Source: Solidesulfovibrio sp. (lineage in GTDB: Bacteria; Desulfobacterota; Desulfovibrionia; Desulfovibrionales; Desulfovibrionaceae). Taken from it: a stretch of DNA of 56,177 nt. This document shows positions 31,019 to 39,203 of the stretch, piece after piece. How positions within the stretch are numbered: the stretch's first letter is position 1; the number at the start of each line of letters is the position of its first letter. The stretch is from positions 1 to 56,177 of the forward strand of contig NZ_JBCFBA010000029.1 of assembly GCF_038562415.1 (NCBI RefSeq), in the 5' to 3' direction. The notes under the pieces were generated by a model that did no database searches, was not told the DNA's origin, and saw only the letters and a program-made list of their open reading frames with translations. The position numbers and the translations under genes are program-made.

Positions 31019-32133
31019 TGGCCGCATCCTCCCGCCCGGGCCGCCCGGGCCGTCCGGCCCGCCTGGTCATGCTGCTCCAGGACCTGGCCTTCGGCGGCAC
31101 CCAGCGCCAGGCCCTGGAACTGGCGGCGAGGCTCGACCGCGCCCGCTTCGCCCCGGAGTTCTGGATGCTCACGGGCCTTGGCGATTTCGCCCCTCATGCC
31201 CGGGCGGCCGGCATTGCGCTGGTGTGGCTTTCGTCCGAGCCCACGGTGGGGCTTGCCTCCCTTGGCGCCCTGCGCAAAAGGCTCGCCGCCGACCGGCCGG
31301 ACCTGCTTGTGCCCCTGACCGCCGTGCCCAACATCTGGGGCCGGGTGTTCGGCCGCCTGGCCGGCCTCAAGGCCGTCATCGGCACCTGCCGGGGCGGCGG
31401 GGCCATCAGGCGCCAGCACGAGCGGTTCCTCAAGGGCCTGGCCGCCCACCACATCGTCAACAGCGAACCCCTTCGCCGGGAGCTGGTGCGCCTGGGCCGG
31501 CCCGAGGCGGCGGTCACCTGCATCGCCAACGGCGTGGACACGGCCCATTTCGCCCCGCCGCCCGAGGAACTGCGGCCCGTGCGCGAGGTGGTCCTGTGCC
31601 CGGCCCGGTTTTGCCAGGACAAGGACCACGAGACCTTGATCCAGGCTTTCGCCCACACGGTGGCCAAGCGCCCCCGGGCCGAGTTGTGGCTGGTGGGCGA
31701 CGGGCCGCTACGCACGCGGGTACGGACGCTGGCCGCGCGCAGCCCGGCGCGCGGCGCCATCCGCACCTATCCGGCCGCGCCGGACCCCAGGCCCTTTTTC
31801 CAGCAGGCCTCGGTGGTGGTGCTGTCCTCGGTGCGCGAGGGCACGCCCAATGTGCTGCTCGAAGCCATGAGCATGGGCATCCCGGTTGCGGCCACGGCCG
31901 TGGGCGGCGTGCCCGACCTGGTCGTGCCCGGGGAAACGGGGCTGCTCTCCCCGGCGGGCGACGCCCGGGCCCTGGGCGAAAACCTGGCCCGGCTTCTGGC
32001 CGACGAGGCCCTGCGCCGGCGGTTCGGCCAGGCCGCCAGAACACGCGTGCTGGAGCGTTTTTCCATGGAAACGATGGTGCGCCGTCACGAAGCCGTCTTC
32101 GAAACGGTGTTGGCCGAAACGGCCGGTCGCTGA
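31018..32133 (+). CDS. Glycosyltransferase family 4 protein
   Basis: A 371-residue GT-B enzyme. The N-terminal acceptor domain has FGGTQRQALELA; the C-terminal donor domain has VVLCPARFCQDKDHETLIQAF, LWLVGDGPLR and the E-x7-E region VREGTPNVLLEAMSMGIPVAATAVGG. The ATG overlaps the radical SAM stop by one base, indicating coupled translation. No signal peptide or membrane helix is present, so it acts at the cytoplasmic face. A short Arg/Pro/Gly-rich leader (residues 3-14) precedes the fold. Donor and acceptor are unknown; it probably extends an envelope glycan or glycolipid. Confidence 0.93.
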   Translation: MAASSRPGRPGRPARLVMLLQDLAFGGTQRQALELAARLDRARFAPEFWMLTGLGDFAPHARAAGIALVWLSSEPTVGLASLGALRKRLAADRPDLLVPLTAVPNIWGRVFGRLAGLKAVIGTCRGGGAIRRQHERFLKGLAAHHIVNSEPLRRELVRLGRPEAAVTCIANGVDTAHFAPPPEELRPVREVVLCPARFCQDKDHETLIQAFAHTVAKRPRAELWLVGDGPLRTRVRTLAARSPARGAIRTYPAAPDPRPFFQQASVVVLSSVREGTPNVLLEAMSMGIPVAATAVGGVPDLVVPGETGLLSPAGDARALGENLARLLADEALRRRFGQAARTRVLERFSMETMVRRHEAVFETVLAETAGR

Positions 32134-32214
32134 CGGACGGGTGTCCGTGTCCGTTACGAGGCAAACCGCGGGGCTTGGCCGGGCCAGGCCGGCGCGAGGC
32201 GCAGGGAGCGGGTG

Positions 32215-32637
32215 ATGGTGTTTTTCGTGCAGCCGGTGCTTTGGGTGTTGCTGCTCGTGGCCATGCCGGCCATGGCCGCCCTGGCCGGGGAGCCGGACCT
32301 GTCGGGGTTGTGGCGGGGATCGCTGTACGGCTCGGATTTGCAGGCCCGGGTGGAGCAGGACGGCCACAACGTCAAGGCCGAGGTGGTGGTGGTGGCCATG
32401 ACCGGCGAAACCAATCTCTACCACGTGGTGGGGGCCGTTTTCAACGGCCATCTCTACATGGTCCACGGCAGCGGCCACGTGTTCGAAGGCGAGGCCCGCG
32501 GCGGCTCCCTGCGGGGCGTGCTGACCACCAAGGGCGGCAGCAAGCTGGAGCTGGAGGCGACCAAGGTGCCGTTGCCGCCGGCCGACCAGGCGCCGGCCCA
32601 AGGTTCCGCCGCGGCCGAAACCCGCCGGCCGGGCTGA
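32215..32637 (+). CDS. Small exported protein of a glycan operon
   Basis: A 140-residue protein with an N-terminal signal peptide or anchor (VFFVQPVLWVLLLVAMPAMAALAG). The mature part (about 27-120) is all-beta in pattern: LSGLWRGSLYGSDLQARVEQ, VKAEVVVVAMTGETNLYHVV, GHLYMVHGSGHVFEGEARGGSLRGVL, like small lipocalin/avidin-type barrels. The last 25 residues are Ala/Pro/Gln-rich. AGGGAG six bases upstream fixes ATG 32215. It lies 17 bases before the GT2 gene. The family is not recognised; a sugar- or lipid-binding periplasmic role is only a guess from context. Confidence 0.75.
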   Translation: MVFFVQPVLWVLLLVAMPAMAALAGEPDLSGLWRGSLYGSDLQARVEQDGHNVKAEVVVVAMTGETNLYHVVGAVFNGHLYMVHGSGHVFEGEARGGSLRGVLTTKGGSKLELEATKVPLPPADQAPAQGSAAAETRRPG

Positions 32638-32653
32638 TTTTCCAGGAGGATTC

Positions 32654-33814
32654 GTGCTCTATTTCGTTTTCGCGGTCATGGCCGTGCAACTGGCGGTCCT
32701 GACGGCGCTCTTCCTGCTTGGCCGCCGGCATGTCCTGGGCGGGGACGGCCCCGAACCCGCGCCGGAGGCGTACCCGCGCGTCGCGGTCATCGTGCCCGCA
32801 ACCGGCGACCATCCCGGCATGCGCGAGGCCGTCGCCTCGCTGCTCGACCAGGAGTATCCCGAGTTCACGGTCATTTTCGCCACGGCCACGGCCGACGACC
32901 CGGCTGTCGGGCTGGTGCGCGGCGTGGCCGGCGACGACGGGCGCGCGCTCGTGGTCACCGCCGGCCGGGCCGAGCGCTGCGGCCAGAAAAACCACAACAT
33001 CCTGGCCGGCATCCGGGCCGCCGCCACGGCCGAAATCTTCGTTTTCTGCGATTCGAGCCACCTGGCCGACCGGCGTTTCGTCACCAACCTGGCCGCGCCC
33101 ATCATCCGGGGCGACGCGCCCATGACCAGCGGCTTCCACCGGATCGTACCCGGCGACGGGGCGACCGGCACCATCGGCATGGCCATCACCTGCCTGGCCC
33201 TGCACCTGCTCCAGCCCATCCGGGCCATCACCCAGCCCTGGGGCGGGGCCATGGCCATCTCCCGGGCCGCCTTCGAGCGGTTTGGGCTGCGCGACCTGTG
33301 GGGCCGAAACATCGTGGACGATTTTTCCATGGGTCCCCACCTGCACCGCTTCGGCGTGGCCGCCTGGCCCGTGGCCGCCGCCTGCCTGGACACGCCCCTG
33401 GCCGGCATGACGCTTTCGCGCTGGGACGACTGGCTCACCCGCCAGCTGCTCTACCTGAAATTCTGCATCCCGCCGGGCTGGCTGGTGTCCATCCTGGCGG
33501 TTTTCGTGCTGTCCGCGCCGCCGGTCCTGGCCCTGGGGCTGCTGGCGGCCTGGCTCGCGGGTCCGGCCTGCGGCCTTGCCGCCCTCGGCGCCGTGGCCTA
33601 CCTGACCGCCTTCCTGGGCCTGGGCCTGGCCTACCGGGGCCTTTGCCCGCGCTGGGTCGGGGTGTTCCCCTGGCTTCGCGGCTACGCGGCCACCTTTGCC
33701 ATGCTGGCCTGGTGTTTCGGCCGCACCTTCACCACCAACACCATGTCCTGGCGCGGCATCGCCTACGAGGTCGGCTGGGGCGGGGTGGTCAAGCGGGTGC
33801 TCCGCCGGGGGTGA
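32654..33814 (+). CDS. Membrane glycosyltransferase family 2 (ceramide glucosyltransferase/HpnI-like)
   Basis: A 386-residue membrane enzyme with one N-terminal and about three C-terminal transmembrane helices (about 280-345). The GT-A domain shows VAVIVPATGDHPGMREAVASLLDQEYP, NHNILAG, then FCDSSHLADRRF where the family normally has DxD, GGAMAISRAAFERFG, VDDFSMGPHLHRFG and WDDWLTRQLLYLKF in place of the (Q/R)xxRW motif. The fold fits ceramide glucosyltransferase/HpnI (GT21), which transfer sugars to lipids. Start is GTG 32654 after CAGGAGGA. Last gene of the radical SAM operon, ending at a shared terminator. Confidence 0.88.
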   Translation: MLYFVFAVMAVQLAVLTALFLLGRRHVLGGDGPEPAPEAYPRVAVIVPATGDHPGMREAVASLLDQEYPEFTVIFATATADDPAVGLVRGVAGDDGRALVVTAGRAERCGQKNHNILAGIRAAATAEIFVFCDSSHLADRRFVTNLAAPIIRGDAPMTSGFHRIVPGDGATGTIGMAITCLALHLLQPIRAITQPWGGAMAISRAAFERFGLRDLWGRNIVDDFSMGPHLHRFGVAAWPVAAACLDTPLAGMTLSRWDDWLTRQLLYLKFCIPPGWLVSILAVFVLSAPPVLALGLLAAWLAGPACGLAALGAVAYLTAFLGLGLAYRGLCPRWVGVFPWLRGYAATFAMLAWCFGRTFTTNTMSWRGIAYEVGWGGVVKRVLRRG

Positions 33815-33836
33815 CGCCGCCGGTCGGGGAAAAGGA

Positions 33837-33873
33837 AACGGGCGCCGCTTCCGGCAGGGAAGCGGCGCCCGTT
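33837..33873. terminator. Bidirectional hairpin terminator between convergent operons
   Basis: Sixteen-base perfect arms (33837-33852 and 33858-33873, beginning AACGGGCGCC) with loop GGCAG. It sits between the stops of the GT2 gene (plus) and the flippase gene (minus). T-tracts are short on both sides. Confidence 0.75.
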
Positions 33874-33892
33874 GGCGTTTGCGCGCGGGGGG

Positions 33893-35356
33893 TCAGGCGA
33901 CGCCGACCTGGGCCTTCTGGGCGGCCAGCTCCTTTTTCCACTGGAAGACCAGGAAGACGAAGGGCACCAGGGCCAGCACCTCGGGAATCTCCCGGATGCC
34001 CAGCGGCGCGGTGGCGAAATAGAGCCCCGCCCCGCAGGCGCAGGCCGCGGCGATGCGCCACATGGATTTGACATCGATGATGCGCATGGTGGCCTGGCAG
34101 TAGGTCGTGGTGGTCACGGCCACGGCCGCCTTGGTGATGAGCATGGCCAGGCAGGTGCCGAGCAGGGGATCGGCCGGGATGAGCGTGGCGCAAAGCGCCA
34201 GGTTCACGGCCAGGCCGCCGATGTAGATGAAAAGGAGCAGCCGCTGCTTGCCCTGGCTCATCATGAGGTAGGCGGCCAGGTTGTGGACGAAGCCGCAGAT
34301 GATGGTGCCCACCAGCCACTTCTGCATCCACATGGCGTCCTTGTAGGCCCCGCCGTAGATGAGCCCGATGAGGCGGTCGGACTCGATGAACAGCACGAAC
34401 ATGATGGGGATGGAGGCCCCGATGAGCCAGCGCACGGAATTGTTGGCCAGCCGGTTGAATTCGCGGCGGTCGTTTTTCCACAGGCGTACGAACAGCGGAT
34501 AGAGGATGCTGCGCAGGAGCAGATTGGAGACCAGGATGGAAATGCCGTCCACCAACTCCCAGGTGACGCTGTACTGGGCCACCTTGGTCGGGCCGCCCTG
34601 GCTTTGCAGGAAATAGAGGTTGGCCTTGTTGTAGAGGATGGCGGCCAGGGCCATGAGCACGAAGGTGGTGCCGTGCTTGGCCGTGGCCCAGGTGCGGGCC
34701 AGGGACTTGCGTTTGAGGGTCAGCCCGGCGAAGTCGGTCTTTCGAAGCGCCATCCAGACGCCGCCGGCCAGGTTGGAGACGTTTTCGATGACCTTGAACA
34801 GGGCGATCCAGTGGGGCGCGGCGCCCAGGGCCAGCAGCGCGATGGCGTAGCCGTAGCCGAGGATGCCGGAAACCACCCGGATGCGGCCTTCCAGGTCCTG
34901 CCTCCCCTCCACCCGGATGGCCACGAAAAAGGAGCTGGCGATGGCTTCCAGGCCCACGCCGGCCGAGATGACCATGACCAGGTTTTTGAGCCCCGGCGTG
35001 TAGCCCTGCCAGTAGATGAAGATCACGACGCCGAGCCAGCCGCCGATCAGGAGAATGCTCTTGAGCAGCGTATACTGGGCCAGGATGTCGCCCTTGTGGC
35101 TGTATTTCTTGCTCAGCGAGGAGACGAGGGGCTGGTTGAGGCCGAATTCGCCCAGGAACAGGATGATGGAGGCCAGCCCGAAGGCGACCATGAATTCGCC
35201 GTAGTCGCTGGTGGACAGCCTGGCCAGGTAGATGAGGAAAAAGGTGTGCAGGCCGTCGTGAATCCACTGGGCGCCGGCCAGGTGGGCGAATTTGGAAACG
35301 ATGCCGTAGGAGGGGCGGATGGCTTTTCCGGTCGGTGAGGATGCGTCTTTGGGCAT
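33893..35356 (-). CDS. Polysaccharide flippase (Wzx/MOP superfamily)
   Basis: A 487-residue integral membrane protein with about 12-14 transmembrane helices and the opening FAHLAGAQWIHDGLHTFFLIYLARLSTSDYGEFM typical of oligosaccharide flippases; LGEFGLNQPLVSSLSKKY follows. Such proteins move lipid-linked oligosaccharides across the inner membrane. GGAGGGGG precedes ATG 35356. It lies 54 bases after a radical SAM gene on the same strand, a gap that holds a hairpin. Its gene converges on the operon holding GT4 and GT2, so it is a natural exporter for their product. Confidence 0.9.
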   Translation of the reverse strand: MPKDASSPTGKAIRPSYGIVSKFAHLAGAQWIHDGLHTFFLIYLARLSTSDYGEFMVAFGLASIILFLGEFGLNQPLVSSLSKKYSHKGDILAQYTLLKSILLIGGWLGVVIFIYWQGYTPGLKNLVMVISAGVGLEAIASSFFVAIRVEGRQDLEGRIRVVSGILGYGYAIALLALGAAPHWIALFKVIENVSNLAGGVWMALRKTDFAGLTLKRKSLARTWATAKHGTTFVLMALAAILYNKANLYFLQSQGGPTKVAQYSVTWELVDGISILVSNLLLRSILYPLFVRLWKNDRREFNRLANNSVRWLIGASIPIMFVLFIESDRLIGLIYGGAYKDAMWMQKWLVGTIICGFVHNLAAYLMMSQGKQRLLLFIYIGGLAVNLALCATLIPADPLLGTCLAMLITKAAVAVTTTTYCQATMRIIDVKSMWRIAAACACGAGLYFATAPLGIREIPEVLALVPFVFLVFQWKKELAAQKAQVGVA

Positions 35357-35366
35357 TGGGGATTCC

Positions 35367-35396
35367 CCCTCCCGGCCGCCGAAGCGACCGGGAGGG
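35367..35396 (-). terminator. Intercistronic hairpin between radical SAM and flippase genes
   Basis: Nine-base arms CCCTCCCGG (35367-35375) and CCGGGAGGG (35388-35396) with a 12-base loop. There is no T-tract, and the flippase ribosome site lies in the hairpin. It is more likely an RNA-processing or attenuation element, or a relic of the palindromic repeat family, than a strict terminator. Confidence 0.45.
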
Positions 35397-35410
35397 AAGG
35401 ACGAGTCCGG

Positions 35411-37069
35411 CTATTTCGCCTTGGCTTTCTTTTTGGCGGCCTTGCCGGATTTTTTCGGCGGCGCGGCCTTGGCCTTGGCGGCCTTGGCCGTCGGGATGGG
35501 AGCCGGTTCGGGGGCCGGGGCGGGCTGCGGGGCCGGTTCGGGTTCGACGACCGCCGGCGGAATGTCGACCTTCACGGCCGGCTGATGGATTTCCTTGGCC
35601 ACCGGCGCGGTTTCCTGGCGCGGGGCCGGCACGGCCTCGGCCGCCGGAGCCGGCTGGGGCTCGGGCTGGGGCTCGGGCTGCGGCTCGGGCTGCGGCTCGG
35701 GTTCGGGCTGGGCGACCGGTTCCGGCGTCGGTTCGGGCTCCGTGACGGGTTCCGGTTGCGGCGCGGGCGCCGGTTCGGGCTCCTTCACGGGCTCGGGGGC
35801 CGGTTCCGGCTGCGGCGCGGCCTGGGGCGCCGGGGCGGCCTTGCCGCCGCAGCAGCCGCCGCGCGGGGCGCACTGGATGAACGCGCCGAACTTCTCCAAC
35901 TCGTCCACCCGGCAGCTCCAGACCATCTTGCCGTCGTGCAGGATGGCGTCGGGACAGCCGTCGCACATGTTCTGGCGGCCGTCGTCGAAGAGGTCGCAGG
36001 GCTGGATGACCATGATGGACTGGATGTTGACGGGCTTGAACCACAGCCTGGGCCGGGTGAGCAGCTTGCCGAAGATCCTGCGCAGGCTGGCGTTAAACGG
36101 CGCCACCAGGGCCAGCTTCTGCAGCCACTGCATCCAGCACGGCCGCGAGTAGGCCAGGTAGGTGCCGAAGAAGAGGTGGTGGAAGATCTGCGTCCACTCG
36201 GCGAATTTCGGGTCGAGGTAGCCGAGGATCTCGTCTTTGGTGCCGGCCCGAAGCGTCAGCAGCCACTTCATGGACAGGGGGTCCTCGGTGCCGTTTAAAT
36301 AAGCGCAGGGCTCGTGGTCCGGGTAGGCCAGGCGGATGGCGTCGGCGATCTCCTGGGAGACCAGGTCCTGGTGGTCTTCCTGGTGGTCGAGCTGGTAGAC
36401 GAGGTCGCCGACGTCCACGGGCTTGCCATGGACGAAGACGTCGAAATTGTTCTTCTTCCTGGCCGAGCGGAACAGGATGTAGACCATGGTCTGGATGATA
36501 TCGATATGCTCGTGGGCAAAGCGCGTGAGCATGGGGATATCGGGGAGGGTGTCGCGGTAGATGGTGGCGTTAAACGAGCAGGCGATCCGGCCCTGGCCGT
36601 GCTCGTGGATCATCTCCGCGAGCTTCAGGCGCAGTTCGCACAGGTCCTTTTCGGAGGCGCCCTTCCAGCCGGGGCGCTTCTGGTGGGAGTCCACGTGCAT
36701 GGTGAAGCCGACCACGCCGGCCGCGGCCAGTTCGCGCACGAGCTCGGGGGTCAGCGCCTGGCCGTTGGAATTGATGACCGGCTTCCAGCCCTTGGAGGCG
36801 ACGTAGCGCACCAGCGGCACGATGTCGGGGTAGATCAGCGGCTCGCCGCCGGCGATGGAGATGTTGTCCGTGCGGCGCAGCTTCTTGACCGTCTCCAGTT
36901 CCCGGATGACGTCACTGAGCGGCCGATGCCCGTCGGGATCGTTTTCCCGGTAGCAGCCCTCGCAATAGAGGTTGCACTTGGTGGTGGGCTCGAGCCAGGT
37001 GATGGCGTTGTCGGCCAGGTTCCAGGGCAGACGGTAATACGTTTCCGGGGTCAGCGGTCGTTTTCTCAT
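35411..37069 (-). CDS. Radical SAM protein with long Pro/Glu/Lys-rich tail
   Basis: A 552-residue protein. Radical SAM cluster CNLYCEGC (Cys32/36/39) and SAM motif [12 protein letters not shown]. Residues 200-400 include an [18 protein letters not shown] block and C-terminal cysteines ([37 protein letters not shown]) that may bind auxiliary Fe-S clusters. Residues 410-552 are low complexity: PEP/PAP/PQPEP repeats, then a Lys/Ala end ([14 protein letters not shown]), resembling a TonB-type spacer or a polycation tether. A cytosolic radical SAM enzyme with such a tail is unusual; it may bind membrane phospholipid or a partner. ATG 37069. The flippase gene follows. Confidence 0.88.
   Translation of the reverse strand: MRKRPLTPETYYRLPWNLADNAITWLEPTTKCNLYCEGCYRENDPDGHRPLSDVIRELETVKKLRRTDNISIAGGEPLIYPDIVPLVRYVASKGWKPVINSNGQALTPELVRELAAAGVVGFTMHVDSHQKRPGWKGASEKDLCELRLKLAEMIHEHGQGRIACSFNATIYRDTLPDIPMLTRFAHEHIDIIQTMVYILFRSARKKNNFDVFVHGKPVDVGDLVYQLDHQEDHQDLVSQEIADAIRLAYPDHEPCAYLNGTEDPLSMKWLLTLRAGTKDEILGYLDPKFAEWTQIFHHLFFGTYLAYSRPCWMQWLQKLALVAPFNASLRRIFGKLLTRPRLWFKPVNIQSIMVIQPCDLFDDGRQNMCDGCPDAILHDGKMVWSCRVDELEKFGAFIQCAPRGGCCGGKAAPAPQAAPQPEPAPEPVKEPEPAPAPQPEPVTEPEPTPEPVAQPEPEPQPEPQPEPQPEPQPAPAAEAVPAPRQETAPVAKEIHQPAVKVDIPPAVVEPEPAPQPAPAPEPAPIPTAKAAKAKAAPPKKSGKAAKKKAKAK
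35652..35699. repeat. Four tandem 12-bp units in the radical SAM tail
   Basis: Units GGCTGGGGCTCG (two copies) and GGCTGCGGCTCG (two copies) run head to tail at 35652-35699, encoding P-E-P-Q steps on the minus strand, with decayed units on both sides. Copy number probably varies between strains. Confidence 0.85.
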
Positions 37070-37182
37070 GGCGCTCCGGTCCGTTCGGCGGGGGTTTGGC
37101 CGCCGGGATGGCGACTCGGCGTTGCGTTATCGCAAATAGGCGGCAGTGGCAACCGCGCCGGCCGCCGGGGGGCCTGGGGCGG

Positions 37183-38166
37183 CTAAAATCCCCGGTCCAG
37201 GGCCCCGACCACGGCGCCGGGCGCGCCGCCGGCCGTTTTGGGCATGAGGTGGCCCAGAAGCGGCACGCGCCGGGCGGCCTCGCGAAAGGCCGTGGAGCGG
37301 CGCAGGTTGACCACGAGCAGGGTCACAATCATCACCGGGAAGGGCGCGATCTGGAACAGCGCCCCGGAAAGCCCGGGCAGGGCGTCCTGGAGGGCGATGC
37401 CGGCCACCTGGATGGCGGCGAAGAACAGCGCCCCAAAGGCCACGCGCACCGGTTTCCAGCCGCCGAAGATGACGATGGCCAGGGCGATCCAGCCGGCGCC
37501 CTCGCAGCCCTGCGGATGGCCCCAGCCGGGTTTGACGGACAGCGAATACATCCCCCCGGCCAGGCCGGCCAGGGCGCCGCCGGCCAGGCAGCACAGGAAC
37601 TGGACCTTTTTGACGGTCACGCCCCGGCTGGCCGCCGCCTTGGGCGACTCGCCCACGGCCCGCAGCACCAGCCCCGGCCGGGTGCGCATGAGCAGCCACC
37701 ACACGGCCGCCACGGCCGCCAGGCTCACAAGCACCACCGGGCTTTGGCCGAACACCGCCGGGCCGACGAAGGGGATGTCGGACATAACCGGCACGGACAG
37801 GCTGCCGAGGTCCGGTCCGGGCTGGCGGGCCACGCCGTGGCCCATGAAATAGGCCAGTTCCCGGCAAAAAAGCGTGAGCACGAACCCCACGGCCAGTTCC
37901 GAGGCGCCAAGCAGCAGGCCGAACACGGCCAGAACCAACGCCACCAGCGCCCCGGCCCCGGCCCCGCCCACAAGGCCGATCCAGGGGTTGCCCGAGGCCC
38001 GGGCCACGGCAAAGGCGGCCATGGCGGCCAAAAGGACCGTGCCGTCCATGGACAGGTTGATGACCCCGGCCCGCTCGGAAATGGTCTCGCCCAGCGCCGC
38101 CAGGATCAGCGGCGCGGCGGCGAACAGCACGGCGGCAAACAGCGCGGCGGCGTAGTCGTAGGTCAT
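37183..38166 (-). CDS. ABC transporter permease (BMP-type nucleoside importer), subunit 2
   Basis: A 327-residue membrane protein of the BPD_transp_2 family, with about eight or nine helices. Conserved segments: ILAALGETISERAGVINLSMDGTVLLAAMAAF near the start, LLGASELAVGFVLTLF, and VKKVQFLCCLAGGALAGLAGGMYSL. It resembles the second permease of nucleoside/BMP importers. ATG 38166 overlaps the stop of permease 1 (ATGA), with GGAGGGG upstream. Last gene of the four-gene operon bmp-ATPase-permease-permease. Confidence 0.9.
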   Translation of the reverse strand: MTYDYAAALFAAVLFAAAPLILAALGETISERAGVINLSMDGTVLLAAMAAFAVARASGNPWIGLVGGAGAGALVALVLAVFGLLLGASELAVGFVLTLFCRELAYFMGHGVARQPGPDLGSLSVPVMSDIPFVGPAVFGQSPVVLVSLAAVAAVWWLLMRTRPGLVLRAVGESPKAAASRGVTVKKVQFLCCLAGGALAGLAGGMYSLSVKPGWGHPQGCEGAGWIALAIVIFGGWKPVRVAFGALFFAAIQVAGIALQDALPGLSGALFQIAPFPVMIVTLLVVNLRRSTAFREAARRVPLLGHLMPKTAGGAPGAVVGALDRGF

Positions 38167-39203
38167 TTTGCCCCTCCGCCGTGTCCGGGCCACACCCGCC
38201 GGGCGGCGAACAGCGTCAGCACCAGCACGCCCTGGATGACGCCGGCCAGGGAGGAGTCCAGGGTCAAAGACAGGGGCAGCTGGATGGAGCCGACCGTCAG
38301 CACGGCGAAAAACAGGCAAGCCAGGGGCAAGGCGGCGAGGCTCCCCGAGGCCAGCAGCACGGCCAGGATGGCGGTGTAGCCGTAGTTGCCGGAAATGGAG
38401 GGAATGAGGCGGTGGTAGAGCCCGGCCACGAGCACGGCCCCGGCCAGGCCGGCCAGGGCGCCGCAGATGGCCATGGCCGCCAGGATGCGGGCTTTCGGCC
38501 GCAGTCCCAGGCGCGTTGCGGCCAGGGGGTTTTGGCGTACGGCCGAAAGGGTCAGGCCGAAAAAGGTGCGCCTAAGCAGCCAGGCCACGGCGGCGAAGGC
38601 GGCCACGGCCAGGATCGGCCCGACGGTGCTCATGGGCCGCCCGCCAAGCGTCGGCAGCCACAGCTCGGCCGGCAGGGTCTCGGTGCCGCTCATGGACGCC
38701 ATGCCCGGCCGCTTCCAGGGGCCGAGGATGAGCCACAGCGAGGCGCCCATGGCCACGAAATTGAGCCCCAGGCCGGAAAAGATCTCGTGGACCCGGCCGT
38801 GGGTGCGCAGCACGCCGGACAGCAGCGCCCAGGCCAGGCCGCCCAGGGCGCCGAACCCGAGGCCCAGGGCCAGGTCCAGGGCGGCCGGCAGCCCGCCGCC
38901 GGGGTCGGCGGCGCGCAGATACCCCTGGCAGCAGATGGCCCCCAGCGTGATCTGGCCCTCCACGCCGATGTTCCAGAGGTTGGCGGCGAAGGTGACGCAC
39001 AGGGCCGCGCCGCACAACAGCAGCGGCGTGAAGGCGGCCAGGGTGCGCAGCAGGGCCGCCTGGGACCCGAGGCCGCCGTCCAGCATGACCGCCAGCGTGG
39101 AAAGCGGCGGCGCGCCGGCGGCGACGAGGATGAGCAGCGTGACGCCAAGGGCGGCCAGCAAGGCGAAGCCGGCCCGGGGGAGCATGCCGAGGCGGGGCGT
39201 CAT
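38163..39203 (-). CDS. ABC transporter permease (BMP-type nucleoside importer), subunit 1
   Basis: A 346-residue permease with about ten helices. Diagnostic segments: CGAALCVTFAANLWNIGVEGQITLGAICCQGYL, GRVHEIFSGLGLNFVAM and LSAVRQNPLAATRLGL. This is the larger partner of the two-permease BMP/nucleoside importers. ATG 39203 overlaps the ATPase stop by four bases, and its own stop overlaps permease 2, so all three are translationally coupled. Confidence 0.9.
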   Translation of the reverse strand: MTPRLGMLPRAGFALLAALGVTLLILVAAGAPPLSTLAVMLDGGLGSQAALLRTLAAFTPLLLCGAALCVTFAANLWNIGVEGQITLGAICCQGYLRAADPGGGLPAALDLALGLGFGALGGLAWALLSGVLRTHGRVHEIFSGLGLNFVAMGASLWLILGPWKRPGMASMSGTETLPAELWLPTLGGRPMSTVGPILAVAAFAAVAWLLRRTFFGLTLSAVRQNPLAATRLGLRPKARILAAMAICGALAGLAGAVLVAGLYHRLIPSISGNYGYTAILAVLLASGSLAALPLACLFFAVLTVGSIQLPLSLTLDSSLAGVIQGVLVLTLFAARRVWPGHGGGAK

